Both the position numbers and the translations under genes were made by a program. Below the pieces are notes generated by a model, which was not told the DNA's origin, made no database searches, and saw only the letters and a list, made by a program, of their open reading frames with translations. A stretch of 64,000 bases of DNA from NCBI GenBank assembly GCA_963989245.1, contig OZ022354.1, positions 1,987,532-2,051,531 of the forward strand, read 5' to 3'. Of the stretch, positions 35,398 to 45,527 are shown one piece after another (the first letter of the stretch is position 1; each line of letters begins with the position of its first letter). Source of the DNA: Nansenia antarctica. Taxonomy: Eukaryota; Chordata; Actinopteri; Argentiniformes; Microstomatidae.

Positions 35398-35832
35398 GTA
35401 GTGTTAGGTAATGTTAGGATGGAGGAAGGTTATAAGTTAGTGTTAGGATGGAGGAAGGTTATAAGTTAGTGTTAGGATGGAGGAGGAAGGTTATAAGTTA
35501 GTGTTAGGATGGAGGAGGAAGGTTATAAGTTAGTGTTAGGATGGAGGAAGGTTATAAGTTAGTGTTAGGATGGAGGAGGAAGGTTATAAGTTAGTGTTAG
35601 GATGGAGGAAGGTTATAAGTTAGTGTTAGGATGGAGGAGGAAGGTTATAAGTTAGTGTTAGGATGGAGGAGGAAGGTTATAAGTTAGTGTTAGGATGGAG
35701 GAAGGTTATAAGTTAGTGTTAGGATGGAGGAGGAAGGTTATAAGTCAGTGTTAGGATGGAGGAAGGTTATAAGTTAGTGTTAGGATGGAGGAGGAAGGTT
35801 ATAAGTTAGTGTTAGGATGGAGGAGGAAGGTT
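35398..35832. repeat. 29/32-bp minisatellite, about 14 copies
   Basis: The unit contains GTTAGGATGGAGGAAGG and TTATAAGTTAGT. A GGAGGAGGAAGG variant adds 3 bp, and the two lengths are intermixed. Confidence 0.96.
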
Positions 35833-36126
35833 GGAAGGTTCCTCAGTTGTGATAACATTCATCCCGCTTTTTTCACTGTACTTAAAGCGAACCACAGGAA
35901 TTGGACTTTAGCGACATGACAGTTTCTCTCTTGACTTTCTCTTTATTCTTTACAAACTACTGGGACAGGCCAGATGTTGGTGGTCATGTTTCTTGATGTA
36001 GTGATAAGTTAGGTCAAATAAACCCTCAATAGGTACACTGAGAAACAAAGTTTCTATAATAGCCAAAAAGTTTCTTCATGTGTCCCAGCAGAAGATCTTG
36101 TTTGGGTTTCATGTTGACCCCTTTTA
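35833..36126. other. unique sequence, no gene seen
   Basis: Short unique interval with nothing recognised. Confidence 0.45.
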
Positions 36127-36180
36127 TTTACATTACATTTACATTGTTGGCTTTTAGCAGATGCCTTTATCCAAAGCGCA
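36127..36180 (-). mobile_element. L2-type 3' tail fragment, reverse strand
   Basis: TACATTACATTTACATTGTT, then TTAGCAGATGCCTTTATCCA. This is the complement of the GCGTCTGCTAAATGCC / ATGTAAATG terminus of the L2 in this window. Only about 50 bp remain, so it could also be an L2-tailed SINE. Confidence 0.7.
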
Positions 36181-36184
36181 CACA

Positions 36185-36267
<83 letters not shown>
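36177..36267. repeat. CA microsatellite
   Basis: About 40 CA units directly adjoining the L2-type tail. Confidence 0.97.
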
Positions 36268-36576
36268 CCACAACTTAGATCTGCACCTGTCTTGTGTTAT
36301 GTCTATTAGGCATTGGTAAGCTTTTTGAAGATAAAATATATTTATAAACAAGCCTTTAGTTCATACAGTCACAGTACAGAGGTATATTACTTTAAGATCC
36401 TGAATGAAAATGGTGCATATATACGTATATATACTTTATATATATATATTAAATGCACCACAAAAGCGGGACTATTGCAAAATATGCTATACAGAAATCT
36501 TCCGCTTGTTATGTTGCAGCCTGGCTAGCCGCGGCGCTGAGTGGAGAGGATTTTGCTAGCCGAAGATTCTAGGACA
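36268..36576. other. unique AT-rich sequence, no gene seen
   Basis: Includes a short TATATA stretch near 36425-36452. Confidence 0.5.
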
Positions 36577-37744
36577 CGAATCTGCTATTTACACATGTGA
36601 CAGTAGAATCTGCTATTTACACATGTGTGACAGTAGAATCTGCTATTTACACATGTGTGACAGTAGAATCTGCTATTTACACATGTGTGACAGTAGAATC
36701 TGCTATTTACACATGTGTGACAGTAGAATCTGCTATTTACACATGTGTGACAGTAGAATCTGCTATTTACACATGTGTGACAGTAGAATCTGCTATTTAC
36801 ACATGTGACAGTAGAATCTGCTATTTACACATGTGTGACAGTAGAATCTGCTATTTACACATGTGTGACAGTAGAATCTGCTATTTACACATGTGTGACA
36901 GTAGAATCTGCTATTTACACATGTGTGACAGTAGAATCTGCTATTTACACATGTGTGACAGTAGAATCTGCTATTTACACATGTGTGACAGTAGAATCTG
37001 CTATTTACACATGTGTGACAGTAGAATCTGCTATTTACACATGTGTGACAGTAGAATCTGCTATTTACACATGTGTGACAGTAGAATCTGCTATTTACAC
37101 ATGTGTGACAGTAGAATCTGCTATTTACACATGTGTGACAGTAGAATCTGCTATTTACACATGTGTGACAGTAGAATCTGCTATTTACACATGTGTGACA
37201 GTAGAATCTGCTATTTACACATGTGTGACAGTAGAATCTGCTATTTACACATGTGTGACAGTAGAATCTGCTATTTACACATGTGTGACAGTAGAATCTG
37301 CTATTTACACATGTGTGACAGTAGAATCTGCTATTTACACATGTGTGACAGTAGAATCTGCTATTTACACATGTGTGACAGTAGAATCTGCTATTTACAC
37401 ATGTGTGACAGTATAATCTGCTATTTACACATGTGTGACAGTAGAATCTGCTATTTACACATGTGTGACAGTAGAATCTGCTATTTACACATGTGTGACA
37501 GTAGAATCTGCTATTTACACATGTGTGACAGTAGAATCTGCTATTTACACATGTGTGACAGTAGAATCTGCTATTTACACATGTGTGACAGTAGAATCTG
37601 CTATTTACACATGTGTGACAGTAGAATCTGCTATTTACACATGTGTGACAGTAGAATCTGCTATTTACACATGTGTGACAGTAGAATCTGCTATTTACAC
37701 ATGTGTGACAGTAGAATCTGCTATTTACACATGTGTGACAGTAG
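36577..37744. repeat. 30-bp minisatellite, about 38 copies, extremely homogeneous
   Basis: The unit is GTGACAGTAG, AATCTGCTATTTACACATGT. Almost every copy is identical. Exceptions are two copies lacking a TG (near 36598 and 36806) and one G-to-T change near 37413. The unit is a multiple of three, so open frames of up to 384 codons run through it on both strands; they are not genes. There are no spacers. The last unit merges into the hairpin at 37735-37800. Confidence 0.98.
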
Positions 37745-37800
37745 CTGGTGAAAGCGGGATCGGTTGCTGACTTGTTCCCGCTATCACCAGCTGCTGTCAC
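37735..37800. mobile_element. 25-bp-arm hairpin, end of a palindromic element
   Basis: The left arm (37735-37759) begins GTGACAGTAGCTGGTGAAAG. The right arm (37776-37800) inverted begins GTGACAGCAGCTGGTGATAG. The arms pair at 23 of 25 positions with a 16-nt loop. The right arm and loop inverted also contain GGGAACAAGTCAGCAACC, matching the end of the element at 32501-32857. It is probably a small deletion derivative of that family. Confidence 0.8.
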
Positions 37801-38323
37801 AAATGTTTAAAATGCCCCAAACGGAAAATGTTAGCAGTTTTCAGTTTGTTGTAAACAAGACATTGATGAAGACATGTAAAATGTGGCTTGTGGGACATTA
37901 ATTCCGCTGGCCATTGAGGTCAAGGTAACACAATTGTTTTATTTTTTATTCTACCGATATCAAATTCCCACAACCAGGGCTACGACAGGCTAGGGGTTGG
38001 CTCTTAATTGAGTAATAGTTTGAAAAACCAATTGAAAGGTCGGGGACTTTTGAGTTGAATAAGGGGATCGACATATTTTCTCTGGACACTTTGCTTCTAA
38101 AACGGGCCTAGAATTCGAACGGTCTTGATTGGCGCCATCGCTACGGTGTTTTTTAAACCGTATTTTTAGACCAAAAAACGTAGTAGTTCGTTTCGTATTT
38201 ATTTTTTCATGTAATAAGTCACCAAATTGCTGGTTATAAATATGTCTTCATTATTAAGCTTTGTCTTTTGATTTGCTATTTGCTACTTAAAGCACAACCG
38301 TTTATGCTTGTCAACAGATGTTA
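37801..38323. other. unique sequence, no gene seen
   Basis: No recognisable exon or element end. Confidence 0.45.
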
Positions 38324-39078
38324 ACTGCGTACAGGGCTGCCAAGTTTCACCAAAAGTTTGGAGTGAGATTTTTTGGCGGTGGAGCGACCCAAAACTGTGC
38401 GCGTTTTGGCGGCGGCGGCCCCTCTCTCCCACCCAATTATTTGTGCTAGTTTCCTGCAATTTTACATGTTGTTCATAATAAACCAGCACAAGAAATGAAA
38501 ATAATTAACATTTTATAAAACAAGAACAAATTTCAGACAATATCTCATATTTATGAACTCTTAATAAACAAATACAGTAGCCTACAGGCTCTAAAAGAAA
38601 AATGGGCCCCATCAACAGGACTCAGCCCCTTGGTCAGCAGCAGAAATTAAGACCCTTGATCATCATCTTATAGTGCATTGCTCATAGATGGCTATCATGT
38701 TATACAGTACATACCAGGGTTTTTCCTGGGTCAGAATGAGGGCTTGGTGGTTGCGCGCAGCGCGCCCACATTTTTTTTGAGGGATCCCCAATTGTTGTAT
38801 TTGTATTGTAAATTGAAATGATTATGAATTATTATTATTATTATTATTATTAATGTACCTGGTTATATTACAGTAGAGAAACAAAAAACAGTTACCAAAA
38901 CAGAGTATTTACTAGCTAAGATTGGCGTGGTGCAACCGAAATGAGTAAACAACTAGTTTGAAACTAGCTAGTAACAACTAGGGGTTTAGTAACTACTAAA
39001 TGCCTGCATTTAGTAATGACTTATGCCATATTGGTGCAACCCAGTCCAGTAGGCTACCAGATACGATGTTGTAATGTA

Positions 39079-39451
39079 CAGGTGCAACTCAAAAAATGTG
39101 AATATCGTGCAAAAGTTCATTTATTTCAGTAATTCAACTTAAAGGGTTAAACTTAGATATTATATAGACTCATTACATGCAAAGCGAGATATTTAAAGCC
39201 TTTATTTGTTATACATTTGATGATTATGGCTTACAGCTTATGAAAACCCCAAATTAAATATCTCAGAAATGTTTCATATTACATGAAATCAATAAGAAAA
39301 GGATTTTAAATACAGAAATGTCAGCCCTCTGAAAAGTATAGCATATGTACAATGCAATGAGTCTATATAATATTTAAGTTTAACCCTTTAAGTTGAATTA
39401 CTGAAATGAATGAACTTTTGCACGATATTAAATTTTTTTGAGTTGCACCTG
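39079..39451. mobile_element. MITE with inverted repeats of about 100 bp, nested in the hAT
   Basis: Both ends begin CAGGTGCAACTCAAAAAA and stay nearly identical through AATATCGTGCAAAAGTTCAT and AATTCAACTTAAAGGGTTAA. TA flanks both sides (39077-39078 and 39452-39453), as for Tc1/mariner. The centre has no transposase. Confidence 0.88.
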
Positions 39452-39540
39452 TATGCACATATTTTGCTTGTGTGGTGATTCACATTAAGTCAATAGGAGA
39501 GACATTCACCAAGGAGAGCTTGTACCTTTAAAAGTGGGTG

Positions 39541-40029
39541 TTAAAGGGGCTATGGTTTCCGGTTCCGGGATATACTAGTATTGTTACTATGGTTACTGTT
39601 GTTACTTACTGAGTGTATGTTTTGCATGTATCTAAAAGTGAGGAGAAGTAAACAACCTCGACTCCAGCCTACGTCTGTCGTCTCACTGTACATACTTTGT
39701 GTTTTGTCCCCCGCCCCCACCTGTGGTGTCCCCACCTGTCCTACCCGCTGTACATACCTTATGTTTTGTTGTATTGTTCTTCCCATGATGGATGTATGTT
39801 TATCTTGTAGATAGTAATAGTTATTTGTCTGTATTATCTTGTAGATAGTACTAGTTTTTCTGTCTGTCTTACATGTAACGATGAATTGAGAATCAAGGAC
39901 CCCAATTGAAATAAGCCAGTGGCTTTCTTGGGTTTTTATCCTGTTAGTTGACCTTGTATGTAATATGTACTTTCATGTACCTACTTCTGCAAATCTTCTA
40001 ATAAAGTTTTCAATCAATCAATCAATCAT
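39541..40029 (+). mobile_element. LINE 3' end with AATC tail, nested in the hAT
   Basis: Ends with CTAATAAAGTTTT and then an AATC simple repeat (40011-40029), typical of non-LTR retroposon tails. The left boundary is uncertain. Confidence 0.5.
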
Positions 40030-40051
40030 TGTTACAACTCCCACACTACCA

Positions 40052-40150
40052 CGGTTGCCAGACGGAATTGACAATGTCCAGCCCAACCAGCCTAAAAGCT
40101 GCCGAATGCACCCGTCCAGTGTGACCAAAGTAGCCCAATCTGGCAACCCT
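40052..40150. mobile_element. small inverted-repeat element inside the hAT
   Basis: The left end is CACGGTTGCCAGACGG and the right end inverted is CAGGGTTGCCAGATTGGGC. The shared core is GGTTGCCAGA. Too short to classify. Confidence 0.45.
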
Positions 40151-40609
40151 GCTTGCTACGTTCTTGCAGCTCGCGTGAACACAGGTTCTTCCATCAGCGC
40201 TCGCCTGCCGCTTCAATTGCAGACTCAAGTTAACGCGCGTGCAGAAAGATGCCACGAAACTCTTGTCCGGTAGCTTTCTTTCAAGGAATTTCACAAATAA
40301 AAGTCCAGTAAAACAATTGTTATTTCTCGCCGTGAGAAATAGAGATGCGGCGTGAGAGCGTGAGAACTGGTTGAAATGCGTGAGTCTCACGGTGATTGCG
40401 TGAGACTTGGCAGCTCTGACTGCGTATATTTTTTCTAAGAAGAAAACACTGACAGTTTTCAGCAGTAAGTGTAATGATAACATGAATTAAGGTCAATGTA
40501 CACTATTTCACATTATTTGGAACATTTTGAACAGTTTAAAAAGTCCCAACATGGCTATTTTGTCCGACAGTAGACTTTCATAGGGATAGTATTGCTAGTA
40601 TTGCCACGG

Positions 40610-40740
40610 CACCCCGGTTGAGAAACACTGATCTATCTAACACTGATCTATCTAACACTGATCTATCTAACACTGATCTATCTAACACTGATCTATCCCT
40701 CACACCAGAAACACTGATCTATCTAACACTGATCTATCTA
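40610..40740. repeat. 15-bp tandem repeat that includes a hAT-type end
   Basis: Begins in CCGGTTGAGAAACACTG, the terminal sequence type of the hAT remnant at 3785-5049 (which ends AGTTGAGAAACACTG). It continues as about seven copies of AACACTGATCTATCT. One interruption, CCCTCACACCAG, lies near 40697-40708. Confidence 0.85.
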
Positions 40741-41202
40741 GAGGTGGTGGTGCCAGTCGGCGAGCAGAGGTGGAGGAGTGTAGAGGTGGTGGTGCCAGTC
40801 GGCCAGCAGAGGTGGAGGAGTGTAGAGGTGGTGGTGCCAGTCGGCCAGCAGAGGTGGAGGAGTGTAGAGGTGGTGGTGCCAGTCGGCCAGCAGAGGTGGA
40901 GGAGTGTAGAGGTGGTGGTGCCAGTCGGCCAGCAGAGGTGGAGGAGTGTAGAGGTGGTGGTGCCAGTCGGCCAGCAGAGGTGGAGGAGTGTAGAGGTGGT
41001 GGTGCCAGTCGGCCAGCAGAGGTGGAGGAGTGTAGAGGTGGTGGTGCCAGTCGGCCAGCAGAGGTGGAGGAGTGTAGAGGTGGTGGTGCCAGTCGGCCAG
41101 CAGAGGTGGAGGAGTGTAGAGGTGGTGGTGCCAGTCGGCCAGCAGAGGTGGAGGAGTGTAGAGGTGGTGGTGCCAGTCGGCCAGCAGAGGTGGAGGAGTG
41201 GA
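40741..41202. repeat. 42-bp minisatellite derived from L2 ORF2, 11 copies
   Basis: The reverse complement of the unit includes CTGCTGGCCGACTGGC and CACCTCTACAC. This matches L2 ORF2 near 16440-16485, which has CGGCTGGCCGACTGGC and CCTCTACAC and encodes SSTSAGRLAPPPLHSS. The copies are nearly identical. Because the unit is 14 codons long, the frame stays open on both strands (up to 262 codons), but this is not a gene. Confidence 0.93.
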
Positions 41203-41280
41203 ACGGACAGTTGTGTGGGGGCTGAACATTGCTTGCATGTAGGAAGGTGCAGTTCCCTTTGCCGCCTGGTAGGCGAGCAC
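41203..41280 (-). mobile_element. L2 ORF2 fragment adjoining the 42-bp array
   Basis: The reverse strand reads a LAYQAAKGTAPSYMQAM-type segment, which is the L2 ORF2 stretch immediately upstream of the amplified segment. The array is therefore an internal expansion in an L2 fragment. Confidence 0.85.
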
Positions 41281-41952
41281 AAAGTGGCTCCTAAACGGAA
41301 CTCAAAAGGGTTCTACAGTACACAGAACCCCAAAGTGTTCTTCAAAGGGTTCCCCCTACAGGAACAAATGAATAACTCTTTGTGTTCTAAGAGTGTCAGA
41401 AGATGACAGTGACAGGTTCCATGGTCTGGATTGAGCAGGCAGGGTTAAGGAGAGAAAAAAGGGGCTATTTTTACAAGGCATGGTTTTCTGATCATCCGTT
41501 TCAGTTTCTCAATACAGTTCTTTCATTATAATTCTGTTCAAACTTTTCTTTAAAACACTTAATCAGCCGCGAGTAAAACAAATGTTTATATCTTTGCACT
41601 TGATCAAATTTCAGGACCCTCCTTTCATGACTTTTCCTAGATATGTGCGTTCTACCACCCAGTATCCTTACATTTTCAAAATCACATCAGGATAAGCTAG
41701 TATAAAGCTATTTTGCAGTTTTTCTGTGTAGGAAGCAGGCTAATTTACAAGCGGCCAACTAGTGGTCATTGTGTGTAAATAGCAGCTTAGCATTGAAAAA
41801 GAGGCGGCTCTTTTAGTAGGTAAAAAGGCACAGTTGCTTTAGTGAAACCATGGGCCTTAAAATCCAAACAGAAAACAAACTAACCAAACAAGGGACACAG
41901 GACGCGCTGCAACACATTATGGCGGGAGTCCATCTTCTCAACATATGTTTCA
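41281..41952. other. unique sequence, possible short element end
   Basis: The AAAGGGTTCTACAGTACACA and CAAAGGGTTCCCCCTACAGG stretch at 41303-41363 resembles a fish repeat with AAAGGGTTC motifs. Otherwise no exon is recognised. Confidence 0.4.
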
Positions 41953-42031
41953 AATACCATACTCCCAAAACAACCATACTCCATACCATACTCCCAAAAC
42001 AACCATACTCCATACCATACTCCCAAAACAA
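41953..42031. repeat. 29-bp tandem repeat, about 2.7 copies
   Basis: The unit contains ATACCATACTCCCAAAACAA. Confidence 0.9.
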
Positions 42032-44439
42032 AGCTCTGCCTCTGGACTGCCCCCCTCCCTCTGGGCCCCCCCCTGAAACACCAAGACAAGGAGCTGAAAT
42101 CACTCCATAAATCCAATGAAAATAGTTGAAGAACTTATGCTTATTTGAATGTTGGTCCACCTCAAACCAAATACCGGAGAAACTCGCTCTGATTCAAAAC
42201 ACATACAAAACAGAAGAAAGAACATTGAACTATGAACATCTGACTGCATGTTTAGCATATCACAACATGCTGATAGAACATCAACATGCTAAAAACATAA
42301 CTACACATAATTACATGATCACACAGTCCTTGCTTTTGAACATGTCCTAAAACGTACGTTTGTTTACAAGCCATGTATCACTAACCCAGTAGCCTGAAGC
42401 AGGACAGCAGACGATACAAACTAAATTATACGTATTTAGTGATTCTAAAACTGTTGTTTGTTATATCGAGTGGGCTTTTCAACACTTAAACTTTCGTAAT
42501 ATGAAAAAAACAGAAAACACTTATTTTCCTAAAGTAGAACACTCGTTCTCTGGCGAGGGTTGATAATGAGATTTTTCCCCTGTAGCCAAAACGTTGTGCT
42601 TTTGTTTGGGAATGCCATGAGACTGTAGCCTTGGGACTATTTGAAATAATTCTCAAATCAAACTTGCTTGTGGTTTGCATACCTCTCATCTGATCCTGGC
42701 ATCGGTCGTGTTGAACAACTGAACGAGATGCCTTTCGTATTTCTGGTGGCTTTCAACAGCTTGATGATGTCAGAGAGTCTCATTGGGTCAAAAGGTCAGA
42801 TTCCACATCATTCCGCCTCGGTCATTAGGCCTTGTGAACACCCAACACCCCTCACATATACACAGCACAGAGCCTCTAATCTAGAGTGATGTCATCCTGG
42901 GGGGGGGGGGTTAGGGTTAGGGGTTCTGGAGGTTGTTGCACTGTAAAGGCCAGATAGCCCTCTCCCTCCAGCTCTCATCCAGTTGTTTTTGCAGACATGC
43001 AGAGCCTTCAGTGAGAGAGATGTCAAGAAAAAGGAGGCTAAGAGTGCCCATAGGAAGGCCTGTCATGTATCCTATCTGACAAGGCACGCAGACTGTATCT
43101 GATGCATCATTCCAACATACACTCCAATAATATACTACTCCAACATTTAATTGCTCATTTGTAGATTTGTGTAGGTAGTGTCAGTCAGTTTTGCCGTATC
43201 ATTTGCAGAACCAAATTATGCTTCCACTACATTTTGATGTTTGTGTTTGTGTATCCTAACTACATTGTAGTTTGTTGAGAGAAAACTGTTCTGAATTGAA
43301 TATCATGTACAGTATAAATAAAGATCCAACAACTTCCATCAAATCAATGTTAATGAGTAATATAATACAGAGCCTGTAAACATGACAGTGAAAGCTATTT
43401 TAAAGGCTACATAGTGACAAGGAAGGGTCTTCAAAGCCTAATAGTGATCTGATAAGAACTGGGGTGTTCATTGGTGAGGGTTCACCCTTTTATCTCCCAC
43501 AACTGTTGAGCCTCTTATCACGTGCAACACCGCCTGGAATTCCAACTGCTGATAATCGTCTCATAAGCGATGTTATGAGAGCAAAGTTAAAGTTAATCTT
43601 AAAGAGTTAACAGACGCGGTAGAAGCATTGAATATAATATATTTTTACCTCAAAGCAACGTAATGCTCGGTAGTGCACTACCCTACGTGTCATTTGCTGA
43701 AGTTCCTTGAAAGACTGGTACATAGTTGCTGACTAAACTGAATTTGATAAATCAGTACAGCAACAAAAAGTAAAGGGTTAATTTTGATTTACACTTTCTA
43801 CATGTCACTGTAAAAGTGGGCCTAGGTAAACAGAACCGTAGCAGTCGGGCGTTCGGAGCAAGGTAAATCTCCACTGCGTGGATGTCAAGAGAAAGCAGAG
43901 AGGCAATAGCTGACCTTGTCCTCCTTTGCTGTGGGTCTGTGGGTTTTGGGCCAGGGACAGGAACTCCCAGTACAGACAGTGTGTCTGCGATCGCAGAGAC
44001 TACTCCACAGTAGAACGCTTTGTTCACTGCCACCAAGGAAAACTTAGACAACAAAAACACACACATTCTGGAAAAATGAACATTTGAGAAGGGCCGTTTC
44101 TCCTCAAAAGTCGTGCTTGGGTTTCAGCTGTAAATAATATTCCCCCATCAGAAAAGGGCAACATGAGTTTTAGAAATATATGTCTCAAGATAACATGAAG
44201 GCTGTTGTTAATAGACCATTAATCAAAACTCACAAGGGGTGATAGGTTATGATGTCATGCTTTTTAAAAAATGTAATGTTTGTGGATTGCAGAAAAAAAA
44301 ACATGTGACCACATTTTGACCTCAGACATTAGTGCTGTAACGAGGGGTAACTATAACTTGAAGAAATACCAAACTGAGGCCATAATCCACATTAGATGAT
44401 GGGGGAGAAAGGGGTCTTGTGATTTTATGCTTTTATGCT
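42032..44439. other. gene desert, no gene seen
   Basis: About 2.4 kb. A G-run followed by GGTTAGGGTTAGGGG at 42899-42924 is a short telomere-like motif. The longest frame (minus 44066-43752, 104 codons) shows no recognisable domain. Confidence 0.5.
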
Positions 44440-44562
44440 TTTTCTAAAAAAAAATAAAAAAATCCCTTTCCTAACACCAGGGGAGCCACCCCTCCTAAAT
44501 TTCGTTGTTTGGTACCTGTACTGTAGCAATGACAAATAAAGACCATTCCATTCCATGTAGAT
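44440..44562 (+). mobile_element. LINE/SINE 3' tail
   Basis: CCTAACACCAGGGGAGCCAC, then AAATTTCGTTGTTTGGTACC and GACAAATAAAGACC with a CATTC-type tail. It matches the reverse-strand copy at 54399-54480. Confidence 0.7.
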
Positions 44563-44599
44563 ATTTCACAACACTGTTGAGCGCTAGCTCGTATAAGCA

Positions 44600-44735
44600 T
44601 TGCACTGTTTACAAACTGTATCCTGTGCTTATGATGCTAAACTGTTAGAGGCCAAACTGCATTTCGTTGTATAGTACTTGTACTCTGTGATGACAATAAA
44701 GTTGAATCTAACCTAATCTAATCTAATCATTATGA
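44600..44735 (+). mobile_element. LINE/SINE 3' tail
   Basis: GCATTTCGTTGTATAGTACT, then GATGACAATAAAGTTGAATC and a CTAAT-type simple repeat. It matches the reverse copy at 30835-30990. Confidence 0.7.
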
Positions 44736-45527
44736 CAAAGGCACTTTGATTTGATTTGATTTGATATGTGGACATAATATGTGAACATTTGTCAAGTGAA
44801 ATGGGTGATAAGGCCAATGCACACAGCGTGCGATTTCTGTTGCACGTCAACATTCCATTTTGAAGTTTGAATGGAAGTCTATGAGAACATCGCATCTCAA
44901 CACACACGGCCCCGATTTTAATCGCACGGCGAAAATTCGATTCCATTCATTTTGAATAGGACAAAGCACACGGCGTGCAAGTGTTGTCGCACTGTCAAAT
45001 TTTGCAAATGTTGTAAAAGTTTGTGGTGCGACGGATTATTGCATCACAATGGGACAATTGGGAAAACTTCAACTGGTCTATCTAAATTAATTGAGTCACT
45101 CATAACGGGGAGAGAGACTGGAGCATACATTTTTGACTGTCTCCTTTTTTGAAAGAAGTTAAAGGCTGAAGGTCTGACCCAAAAGGTCTGATATAGTACA
45201 TACACCTACGGTACATGAAGGGTTTATGATGTACAACATTATCATTTCATTTTCATATCATATATTTCAAATACATACTGGACACAACGGATAATGGATG
45301 CCATTTGGTAAACCTCATCTTCTTTTCAGTGTGCCAGGCAATGGAATGTTGAGGTGCAACAGAAATTGCATCGCACGCCGTGTGCATTGGGATGCGATTT
45401 TTTATGATTTTCTCATAGACTTCAATGGTGTGAGTTGAAAATGGAATTTTGCGGCGCAACAAAAATCGCATCGCACGCCGTGTGCGTTGCAATGGAATGT
45501 TGTCGCGCAACAGAAATCGCACGCTGT

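Larger units (their letters stand above)
38332..40418. mobile_element. hAT transposon, non-autonomous, with perfect 8-bp target duplication
   Basis: The ends are CAGGGCTGCCAAGTTTCAC on the left and, inverted, CAGAGCTGCCAAGTCTCAC on the right (17 of 19 match). ACTGCGTA flanks it exactly at 38324-38331 and 40419-40426. Eight-base duplications and CAG starts are hAT hallmarks. No transposase is visible. It carries nested insertions at 39079-39451, about 39541-40029 and probably 40052-40150. Confidence 0.88.

Noticed and set aside
36577..37744. CRISPR-like array
   Set aside because: The 30-bp copies are directly adjacent with no unique spacers, and the genome is vertebrate.
36597..37800. Open frames of 384 and 335 codons on opposite strands
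   Set aside because: The 30-bp unit is a multiple of three with no stops, so long frames arise on both strands. The peptide is a perfect 10-residue repeat with no other support.
40618..41406. 262-codon frame with EVVVPVGQQRWRSV repeats and its reverse-strand counterparts
   Set aside because: It is the L2-derived 42-bp array read through in open frames, not a host gene.
42899..42924. GGTTAGGGTTAGGGG as an interstitial telomere
   Set aside because: Only two repeat units next to a G-run. Too short to interpret, unlike the array at 28145-28452.
43752..44066. 104-codon reverse-strand frame
   Set aside because: No recognisable domain, no splice or poly(A) context, and a length expected by chance in 64 kb.
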